Source of the DNA: G963674505 sp964575975
Lineage (GTDB): Bacteria > Desulfobacterota > Desulfobacteria > Desulfobacterales > SKZT01
Direction of reading: 5' to 3'
Length of the DNA stretch: 13,487 nt
NCBI GenBank assembly: GCA_964575975.1
Contig: CAZNTU010000151.1
Span: forward strand, 1-13,487
The first letter of the stretch is position 1. Every line of letters begins with the position of its first letter. The position numbers and the translations under genes are program-made. Below the pieces are notes generated by a model. The model saw only the letters and a list, made by a program, of their open reading frames with translations. It was not told the origin of the DNA and ran no database searches. Of the stretch, positions 6,795-12,527 are shown piece after piece.

Positions 6795-7781
6795 TTACCG
6801 GCGATCCCACCGATGTTTGATCGTGTTCTTGTACCTGTCCCAAGTGCCCGGATGGCGGCGTTCCCAGTCCCGGCGCAAATCGGCTTCGACATCGTGCCAA
6901 CCTTTGCCGGAGTATCTGGCATCCCCGAAGAGTTCGCCTCCGTAATCGTAGGCGTCGCGGTAAATGGCGTAGTCGCCCTTTTCCTTCTCTTTAAGGGAAT
7001 TATAATACCGATCGAACTCCTCGTTTTCCACCTCGACATCCGTCCTGCGGACCTTGTCTCTGATCGTTTCCGTACGTTCGGAAGCCTCTTTTCCGATCAC
7101 CACTTCCTCCTTCACCCGAGCCTCTTTCGATACGACCGGCTCTTCCCTCGATTCCCGGATTTCGAAGGATTGCTCCCGAAACGCCTCTTTTTCACGCCCG
7201 GTGGCCGGCCGATCCACGGATCTTCGCTCCACCTTGGCATGCTCTTCCCGCAGACGCACCTTTTCTTCGACCGGCGTTTCGGTCACATGGCTGTACACGC
7301 GAACTTTTCCTGTCCCGACCTTACGCTTTCCGACATGAAGCTCCTCTTCGGTTACCGGCAGAACTTTCTTTTCCCGCTCCACTTCCTCGGAGGTATAAGG
7401 TCGCGATGTTTCATCGTAGCCGCTCCATCCGGATTTTTTCCATTCCTCCGCCCTTTCTTCGATATCCACGGCGCCATGCCGGCTCATGATGTCGGCGGCG
7501 AGATCCGCATCCTCTTCATGGGTGAGAACGGAAACGACGGTTCCTCCCCTTCTCACGCCTTCGGCGTAATAGCCTCTTACTTCTTCCGAATCCTCCCTGC
7601 CGAAAACCCTTCTAAGCGACTGGAGGAAGCCGCCCTCTTCTTCTCTAGACTCTTCCCTTACGCTTCTGCCTTCGCTTTCGACGATATCGATATTTTCCCG
7701 CTTGAAACCGCTATTCGACAGATCCGTTGCCAAATCGACGGCATCCTGATAATTATCCATGAAACCAACTACTTGTTTCAT
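6795..7781 (-). CDS. DUF2382 (YsnF/AvaK-domain) stress protein with N-terminal GSP17M-like domain
   Basis: This 328-residue, highly charged soluble protein has an N-terminal ~100-residue domain starting MKQVVGFMDNYQDAVDLATDL. It resembles the heat-induced/general stress protein 17M fold, with a GGTVVSVLTHEEDADLAADIM segment. A YsnF/AvaK DUF2382 domain follows at about 140-255 (LPVTEEELHVGKRKV...VVSKEARVKEEVVIGKEA). The C-terminal tail (about 256-328) is rich in Tyr, Trp, Arg and Asp (YDYGGELFGDARYSGKGW, WERRHPGTWDRYK) and is typical of larger members of this family. Members are linked to stress and desiccation responses in cyanobacteria and Bacillus, but the biochemical role is unknown. The ATG at 7781 has a good AAGGAG site. 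It follows the small DUF2382 gene by 34 nt, so the two are very likely one transcript. Confidence 0.88.
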   Translation of the reverse strand: MKQVVGFMDNYQDAVDLATDLSNSGFKRENIDIVESEGRSVREESREEEGGFLQSLRRVFGREDSEEVRGYYAEGVRRGGTVVSVLTHEEDADLAADIMSRHGAVDIEERAEEWKKSGWSGYDETSRPYTSEEVEREKKVLPVTEEELHVGKRKVGTGKVRVYSHVTETPVEEKVRLREEHAKVERRSVDRPATGREKEAFREQSFEIRESREEPVVSKEARVKEEVVIGKEASERTETIRDKVRRTDVEVENEEFDRYYNSLKEKEKGDYAIYRDAYDYGGELFGDARYSGKGWHDVEADLRRDWERRHPGTWDRYKNTIKHRWDRR

Positions 7782-7815
7782 ATTTGTCTCCTTTTTGTGT
7801 TCAAACCGATTCGAA

Positions 7816-8208
7816 TCAATCGGGTTCGTTTTTTTTCTTGAAGTTTTCCACCAAGGCTTCTTCGCTTCGAAGAATCACTCTCCGGGGCTCCCGGACCGTT
7901 TTCTTTCTTTTCGTGATCCGAAGTTCTTCTTTGAGCAGCAATCTTTTTTCGACCACAAGAACCTCTTCCATCAAAGGCACGATGGTTACCCCGTCCTCCT
8001 GGCGAACGGGAACTGGACTTTCGACGTATCGATTTACCGTGACTCGTTCCACATGGATCGCCTCTTTCGTCAGCGGTTCGTCTACAACTTCTTCCCGCTC
8101 GCGAACGGTTTTTGTCACCCGCGCAACACCCGTCTCCACCTTTTTTTTTCCGACTTTCAGCTCTTCCCGAAGAACGGGAATTCTTGTTTCATTTTCTTTT
8201 TTTTTCAA
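7816..8208 (-). CDS. Small DUF2382 (YsnF/AvaK-domain) protein
   Basis: The 130-residue product (from TTG at 8208) is almost entirely one YsnF/AvaK domain: TRIPVLREELKVGKKKVETG near the start, a VERVTVNRYVESPVPVRQEDG centre and EEVLVVEKRLLLKEELRITK near the end. It has no signal peptide or membrane segment and is very rich in Lys, Glu, Arg and Val. No ATG exists in a suitable place. The TTG at 8208 has AGGAG ten bases upstream, begins right where family similarity begins, and follows a promoter-like pair at 8248-8276. A GTG at 8355 would add 49 residues with no family likeness and lie before that promoter. Codons 2-4 are nine A in a row. It probably forms a stress-response pair with the larger DUF2382 gene 34 nt downstream. 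Molecular function unknown. Confidence 0.78.
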   Translation of the reverse strand: MKKKENETRIPVLREELKVGKKKVETGVARVTKTVREREEVVDEPLTKEAIHVERVTVNRYVESPVPVRQEDGVTIVPLMEEVLVVEKRLLLKEELRITKRKKTVREPRRVILRSEEALVENFKKKNEPD

Positions 8209-8247
8209 TTTCTTTTCGCTCCTCTCGGCCTTGGCGTTTAGGCACGA

Positions 8248-8276
8248 ATTAAATCGTAACCACGATGGCCTGGAAA
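8248..8276 (-). promoter_or_regulatory. Candidate promoter for the DUF2382 pair
   Basis: On the minus strand TTTCCA (8271-8276) and TTTAAT (8248-8253, 5 of 6 to the -10 consensus) are separated by 17 nt. The predicted start near 8241 gives a leader of about 33 nt to the TTG start at 8208 and includes the AGGAG site at 8219-8223. Confidence 0.42.
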
Positions 8277-8444
8277 CAAATGGGTTGAATGTTGTATTTT
8301 CCCTGATGCATGGCTTGCCATCCAGAAGATCGCCGAACCGACGCCGATGGGCCACGAATCGGGTCGGCTATCATACATCCCGCCGGAAGGTGGAATTGAT
8401 CGCATGGAGAGAAGCTGAAAGAATCCCGAATTTGTCTCGAGGCG

Positions 8445-8666
8445 GTGTCCCGGTTTCGAAAATGGCTGGAGCGACTCGGTTTTTCGCTCGACAGCCGATT
8501 CGCCGGCGGCGCCGTTTCCGAAGTGCTCGAACGGCATTTCCGATCCAGAAAGAGCTTGCACCGGATACTTGAAATCGCCCAAGACGAATTCGACGAAAGC
8601 CTCGAAACTTTGAACGAGCTGGCCTCCCGAATCGATTCGAGGAAATCCTGGATGGAAATCTATTAA
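8445..8666 (+). CDS. Possible small helical protein, unrecognised
   Basis: The frame is open from 8400 to TAA 8664-8666. From the GTG at 8445 it would give 73 residues (SRFRKWLERLGF at the start, a SVLER/ILEIAQDEFDESLETLNELASRI-like helical middle and SWMEIY at the end). The composition and GC-rich third positions look coding, and the predicted helices are amphipathic, but I recognise no family. No good ribosome binding site precedes the GTG (GAGG is only two bases away). The frame extends upstream without a stop to 8400, so this may be a fragment of a decayed gene. It ends 15 bp before the -35 box of the two-component promoter. Long minus-strand ORFs across the same bases look like shadows. 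Existence is uncertain. Confidence 0.38.
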   Translation: MSRFRKWLERLGFSLDSRFAGGAVSEVLERHFRSRKSLHRILEIAQDEFDESLETLNELASRIDSRKSWMEIY

Positions 8667-8680
8667 TGGGCTCCCGGTCG

Positions 8681-8710
8681 TTGCCATGCCGGCGCTTCCC
8701 GTTGTATGAT
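8681..8710 (+). promoter_or_regulatory. Sigma70-like promoter of the two-component operon
   Basis: TTGCCA (8681-8686, 5 of 6) and TATGAT (8705-8710, 5 of 6) are separated by 18 nt on the + strand. The predicted start near 8717 leaves a leader of about 75 nt to the ATG at 8791. No clear direct repeats that would mark an autoregulatory operator were found by eye. Confidence 0.6.
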
Positions 8711-8790
8711 GGCGGCGACCTGTTTCCACGGGGGTCACGCAATTTTTCGGAATTTTCGATCGAACTGGTAAACAAAAAAAGGATTGCCAT

Positions 8791-9468
8791 ATGCGCTTGC
8801 TCATTGTGGAAGACGACCTGGAGATCGCCTCGTTCGTCGCGAAGGGGATGAAGCAGGAAGGTTTCGCTGTGGATCATGCCGCAAATGGCGAGGACGGGCT
8901 TCATCTGGCCTTGAACGAACCCTACGACGCGGCTATTATCGATATCATGCTGCCGAAGCTGGACGGGCTGGGCATGATCGAGACGCTCAGGCGCCGGCGC
9001 GTGGATCTGCCGGTCCTGATCCTGAGCGCCAAGCGTTCCGTTGACGACCGTGTCCGGGGCATTCAGAAAGGCGGGGACGATTATCTCGTCAAACCGTTCG
9101 CCTTTTCGGAATTGCTGGTCAGGGTCCAGGCCTTGATCCGCCGGTCCAGCAAGACCCTCGAATCGTCGAACCTGATGGTCGGAGATCTGTCTCTCGATTT
9201 GCTGAAGAGGGAGGCGTACCGGTCCGGAATGAAAATCGAGTTGCAGCCCCGCGAGTTCGCCTTGCTGGAATACCTGATGCGCAATGCGGACCGGGTACTC
9301 TCGAAAACCATGATTTTGGAGCACGTCTGGGATTTTCATTTCGATCCGCAGACCAATGTCGTGGATGTTCTGGTGTGCCGCCTCAGAAACAAGATCGACA
9401 AGAATTTTCCCCGGAAAACGATTCACACCATTCGCGGTGTCGGCTATGTTCTTAAAACGCCTTCCTAA
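8791..9468 (+). CDS. OmpR-family DNA-binding response regulator
   Basis: This 225-residue cytoplasmic transcription factor has a receiver domain (1-115) with the acidic pair in VEDD (7-9), phospho-acceptor D51 in DIMLP, S79 at the switch position and K101 in VKPF. A winged-helix effector domain (about 128-223) follows, with LQPREFALLEYLMRNADRVLSKTMILEHVW and the terminal TIRGVGYVL block. Overall it is like CusR/QseB-type regulators. The ATG at 8791 has AAGGA nine bases upstream. The stop is inside the kinase gene (23-nt overlap), so the two are co-translated partners. No transporter or efflux target is adjacent, so the regulon cannot be inferred from context. Confidence 0.95.
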   Translation: MRLLIVEDDLEIASFVAKGMKQEGFAVDHAANGEDGLHLALNEPYDAAIIDIMLPKLDGLGMIETLRRRRVDLPVLILSAKRSVDDRVRGIQKGGDDYLVKPFAFSELLVRVQALIRRSSKTLESSNLMVGDLSLDLLKREAYRSGMKIELQPREFALLEYLMRNADRVLSKTMILEHVWDFHFDPQTNVVDVLVCRLRNKIDKNFPRKTIHTIRGVGYVLKTPS

Positions 9469-10855
9469 TCCGGCCAAAACCATCAGCGTAAAAGTAGGTT
9501 TGTGGTACACGGGCATTTACATAGCGGGTTCGATTCTGCTTTTCGTTTTCGTTTATTGTTTAATTTCCGCGACATTGGAAAAGGCGGATCGCGAAAAAAT
9601 TCGACTGGAACTAGGGGCTGTGTTCGCCCTGTATCAAATCGGAGGAATAGAGGGCGTCGAGAATTTCATTGCGGAGAAAAAACGGGCTTATAAAACCTAT
9701 CCGTTCCTCGTCAGGGTCGCCGACAACGCGAACAAGACCCTCTGCATTTTTTGGCCGGAGCAGTGGTCGGGTTTCGATCCGTCGAGATTGGAGAAAGCGG
9801 TTCCCGGCCCGGAGCAGTTGTGGATGAGGTTCGCCGGGACGGAAAACGGCTACGATCTGGATATCGCTTCGGCGCGGTTGTCCCCGGACTACCTGGTCCA
9901 AGTGGGGGCGGACGCCGAAGGACGGGAAAGGGTGCTTCTCCATTTTCGCGACGGTTTCATGATCTTGGTTGTTCCGCTGTTCGTTCTTGGCTTGGCCGGA
10001 GGCGTCTTTCTTTCCCGCCAGACCCTGCGGCCCATTCGCAACCTGATTCGGAGCGTTCGTTCGATCGACATCGGGAAAAAGACGGCGAAAGTGCCCCGCT
10101 CCATGGCCGAGGACGAACTGGACGAATTGGCCGGGCTTTTCAACGAAATGCTCGACAACATCTACCGGCTGATCGACGGCATGCGGCATTCCCTGGACAA
10201 TGTGGCGCACGATCTGCGCACTCCCATGACCCGTTTCCGAAACGTCGCGGAAATCGCATTGCAGACCGGCGGCGACGCGGATCTTTGCAGGGAGGCCCTT
10301 GAAAAGTGCGTCGAGGAGTCCGAGCGCATCCAGGTCATGCTGGAAACCCTCATGGACATCTCCGAAGCCGAAATCGGGGTCATGAATATCGACCGGCAGG
10401 TCGTGGATGTCTCGGCCCTGATAGAAAAGGTGGCCGACCTTTATCAATTTGTGGCCGAAGAGAAGGGGGTCGAATTTTCAGTTCGCACGCCCGAGCATCT
10501 TTTGGCGGCGGTGGATTCCACGCGCATCGGGCAGGCCGTGGCCAATGTGGTCGACAATGCCGTCAAGTTCACCCCCGAGGGTGGAAGCGTCGCGCTGGAG
10601 GCTTTCCGAATCGAAAAAAACGTCGTCGTGGAAATTCGGGATACGGGCATCGGCATTCGGAGGGAGGAGCTGTCCAAGATTTGGGAACGTCTGTATCGGG
10701 GGGAGCAAAGCAGGTCGGAAAAGGGGCTGGGGCTAGGACTGAGCCTGGTCAAGGGCATCGTCGATGCCCATGGGGGGCGAATCGAGGTTTTCAGCGAGCC
10801 GGGCGAAGGTTCGACGTTTGTTATCACCTTTCCGGCGTTGCCGGGGGATGAATGA
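9446..10855 (+). CDS. Membrane-bound HAMP sensor histidine kinase (CusS-like)
   Basis: This 469-residue inner-membrane kinase is the partner of the regulator just upstream. It has a TM helix at about 17-43, a periplasmic sensor region at about 45-168 with no recognised domain, a second TM helix at about 169-190 and a HAMP domain at about 190-243. The HisKA region (about 246-312) has phospho-acceptor H255 in VAHDLRTP. The ATPase domain carries the N box NVVDNAVKF (367-375), G1 DTGIG (399-403) and G2 GLGLGLSLVKG (427-437). The ATG at 9446 lies within the regulator gene and is preferred because residues before it are regulator codons in another frame. No strong ribosome site is visible, which suggests translational coupling. 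The 3' end overlaps the convergent gene ending at 10824 by 32 bp. The signal sensed is unknown. Confidence 0.94.
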   Translation: MFLKRLPNPAKTISVKVGLWYTGIYIAGSILLFVFVYCLISATLEKADREKIRLELGAVFALYQIGGIEGVENFIAEKKRAYKTYPFLVRVADNANKTLCIFWPEQWSGFDPSRLEKAVPGPEQLWMRFAGTENGYDLDIASARLSPDYLVQVGADAEGRERVLLHFRDGFMILVVPLFVLGLAGGVFLSRQTLRPIRNLIRSVRSIDIGKKTAKVPRSMAEDELDELAGLFNEMLDNIYRLIDGMRHSLDNVAHDLRTPMTRFRNVAEIALQTGGDADLCREALEKCVEESERIQVMLETLMDISEAEIGVMNIDRQVVDVSALIEKVADLYQFVAEEKGVEFSVRTPEHLLAAVDSTRIGQAVANVVDNAVKFTPEGGSVALEAFRIEKNVVVEIRDTGIGIRREELSKIWERLYRGEQSRSEKGLGLGLSLVKGIVDAHGGRIEVFSEPGEGSTFVITFPALPGDE

Positions 10856-11537
10856 CATGTTCATTGAAGTGTTTTTTCGATTTTTCGAGTTTTCTTCTTT
10901 CCGTTCTAACTCGGTACATTCTTTCGGTGAAACCGCCTTCGGCTTCGAACGCGGCCGATTGGGCGGCGATTTGGCGGTCGAGCAGGCTGGTTGCAACGGC
11001 GATAAGAACCAGAGCGGCGTTGGCGGCGATTTCGGGATATGTGGACGGAGTAGACGAAGGGGACCGGGTGGACGGGGCAGCCATGCGACGACCGTGGTCT
11101 TTTAAAGGATAGCTGTTCAGGTTATGTTCTCTGTCATGGATTTCTTTGATCCAGGCGGCTATTTCATCGACGTTTTGGCATCGTCTGGCGATCAGGGCGT
11201 CCCGGCGCGGATCTTCTCGGGGCCAGATGCGAAGACCTCTTTGTCTCAAGAAGTCTTCGTAATCGAGCCCCAACTCTTCCAGACTGGACCGGGCGACATT
11301 GGTCAATTTCAGCTCGGTTTTTCTGGAGGTCCCCGAGGCTTGGCTGCCTTCGGCGATGTTTTGCACCCCGCTGCGCGTCGCTTGCTCCATCTGATCCTTG
11401 GTGTGGCTGCGCCGATCGATGTAGCGACGGCAAAATCGAACAGTTACGTCGTAAGCCAGTTGCGCGATCTGAAAACTCTTCAGTTTCCTGTAGCCGCCAT
11501 GTTTCGGTATTAAAGGTTCCGGTTCCTTTTTTTCCAT
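10824..11537 (-). CDS. Four helix bundle protein with C-terminal 'four helix bundle suffix' domain
   Basis: This 237-residue soluble protein has an N-terminal S23/four-helix-bundle domain (about 14-135) with YRKLKSFQIAQLAYDVTVRF, the hallmark SGVQNIAEGSQASG (56-69) and SSLEELGLDYEDFL (84-97). The C-terminal suffix domain (about 168-212, AANAALVLIAVATSLLDRQI then EGGFTERMYRVR) is a domain known to follow this bundle in some proteins. The bundle family includes 23S rRNA intervening-sequence proteins and the Avd accessory protein of diversity-generating retroelements, but this gene is not inside a 23S gene and no reverse transcriptase is near. The linker (155-167) is built of three-residue Ser/Thr/Pro repeats encoded by a 9-nt DNA repeat. 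The last ~20 residues go beyond the domain and partly lie antisense to the kinase gene. The ATG at 11537 fits the domain start, though its ribosome site is weak. Function unknown. Confidence 0.88.
   Translation of the reverse strand: MEKKEPEPLIPKHGGYRKLKSFQIAQLAYDVTVRFCRRYIDRRSHTKDQMEQATRSGVQNIAEGSQASGTSRKTELKLTNVARSSLEELGLDYEDFLRQRGLRIWPREDPRRDALIARRCQNVDEIAAWIKEIHDREHNLNSYPLKDHGRRMAAPSTRSPSSTPSTYPEIAANAALVLIAVATSLLDRQIAAQSAAFEAEGGFTERMYRVRTERRKLEKSKKHFNEHVIHPPATPER
11041..11073 (+). repeat. Internal hexamer array (GTGGAC-like, 9-nt period) in the domain linker
   Basis: On the + strand the hexamers GTGGAC (11041), GTAGAC (11050), GGGGAC (11059) and GTGGAC (11068) start exactly 9 nt apart. 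They encode the Ser/Thr/Pro linker between the bundle and suffix domains of the minus-strand gene. The hexamer is the reverse complement of the array found upstream of the same gene. Confidence 0.75.
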
Positions 11538-11571
11538 GGTTCATCGCCCCCGAAGACCGCAACGCTCTCTT

Positions 11572-11620
11572 GTCCACATAGTCCACCGTCCACCCGGTCC
11601 ACATCGTCCACCTAGTCCAC
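11572..11620 (+). repeat. Upstream hexamer array: six perfect GTCCAC copies
   Basis: On the + strand GTCCAC starts at 11572, 11581, 11588, 11597, 11606 and 11615, giving steps of 9, 7, 9, 9 and 9 nt with variable 3-nt (once 1-nt) spacers. The array lies 35 nt upstream of the four-helix-bundle start codon, between it and the batE stop. The spacers are too short for CRISPR. It could be an operator, an mRNA structure or a mobile-element end. Confidence 0.85.
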
Positions 11621-11663
11621 GGATATCATTCTCCAATATAGTTGCCAAGTTGTTTCTTTCTCT

Positions 11664-12527
11664 TCACAGGGCTTCTTGCCTCACCATCTCGATATCGCTC
11701 CTCGGCACCCAGCATTCCCGGGAGTCCGAAAGCCGAATGCGGCACCAGTCGGCCCTTGTTTCCACGAGCGCGAATTCCGTTCCGGCGTGGAGCGGCTCTT
11801 TGAAGCTAGGTTCGTAGGTCGCGCTGTTGCCTTTGCGCGCGATCGCTTCTTCGGCGATCACGACTCCGGGGCGGGTCTGCCGTCGATGTACTTGCTCGGC
11901 GAAAAGAGAGCCGCCGAACAATGTCGAAAAAAGAAGCGAAACGGCGATGCACCAAACCGTGAAGGGTCTTTTGAAAAAAATCCTGACAGAGGCGAAAAGC
12001 CACAGAAGCATGAAAAAGACGGAGAAGACATATACCCTAGTCCGGGTGGAAAGGTCGTAATGCCAGAAGAACAGGGTTTTCATGATCCTCGTTTCCTGTC
12101 TTTCTTCGATACGGTCGATGCGGTTGGCCCTGGCGAAATCCAGGTTTTGCCGCAAGTTGGGGTCGTTGGGGATGAACTGCTCGGCCCGGCGGTAGTTCAG
12201 GATGGCGCGGCCGATATCCTTTATTTTGAAGTAGGTGTTTCCGATGTTGTAGTACAGTTTGCCGTTGTGGATTCCTCCGTCCCGCACAATAGCTTCGAAA
12301 CGCATGACGGCTTTTCTGTAGAGTATGCGGGCTGCGTCTGGGTCCGACGCGGCGAGGGCGTTGGCGTTTCGAAACGCCTCGACGGCTTCCGTGTAGAGAG
12401 CTTTGACCTCCGCTTTATCGGCATCCGCGGCAAAAAGGGGCGACGCCGCCCACCCGGCGATCAACCCAAGAGCGAGCAGAAGCAGGGCGGTTTTTTTCCT
12501 GGTGTCGTTGTACCGCTTTCGTATCAT
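11664..12527 (-). CDS. batE: BatE-like protein: TPR plus SH3 domain, aerotolerance (Bat) operon
   Basis: The 287-residue product begins with a signal-peptide-like MIRKRYNDTRKK plus a hydrophobic stretch ending near 33 (LFAADAD). It continues with TPR-type repeats (about 40-130; KLYYNIGNTYFKIKDIGRAI at 90-109), two TM helices (about 164-185 and 190-210) and a bacterial SH3-like domain (about 220-281) ending in WCRIRLSDSRECWVP. This order is that of BatE proteins, which accompany BatA, BatB and BatD. The group was first linked to aerotolerance in Bacteroides fragilis, and its mechanism is unclear. The ATG at 12527 overlaps the batD stop in an ATGA and has GGAG upstream. A longer open frame to 12977 runs antisense-like through batD and lacks support. 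Expression probably depends on coupling to batD, whose frame is broken upstream. Confidence 0.85.
   Translation of the reverse strand: MIRKRYNDTRKKTALLLLALGLIAGWAASPLFAADADKAEVKALYTEAVEAFRNANALAASDPDAARILYRKAVMRFEAIVRDGGIHNGKLYYNIGNTYFKIKDIGRAILNYRRAEQFIPNDPNLRQNLDFARANRIDRIEERQETRIMKTLFFWHYDLSTRTRVYVFSVFFMLLWLFASVRIFFKRPFTVWCIAVSLLFSTLFGGSLFAEQVHRRQTRPGVVIAEEAIARKGNSATYEPSFKEPLHAGTEFALVETRADWCRIRLSDSRECWVPRSDIEMVRQEAL

Noticed and set aside
6792..7841. Plus-strand ORF of 349 codons, rich in Phe and Leu, opposite the DUF2382 gene
   Set aside because: Its Phe/Leu bias is the mirror of Glu/Lys codons of the charged minus-strand protein. It has no start signal and crosses two minus-strand genes.
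8371..9516. Long minus-strand ORF of 381 codons opposite the response regulator
   Set aside because: It is an antisense shadow. The + strand encodes an unmistakable OmpR-family regulator with all key residues.
10824..11537. Avd gene of a diversity-generating retroelement
   Set aside because: No reverse transcriptase or template/variable repeat pair is in the window. The protein carries the suffix domain, which Avd lacks.
11572..11620. Mini CRISPR array
   Set aside because: The repeat is 6 nt with spacers of 1-3 nt, and no cas gene is near.
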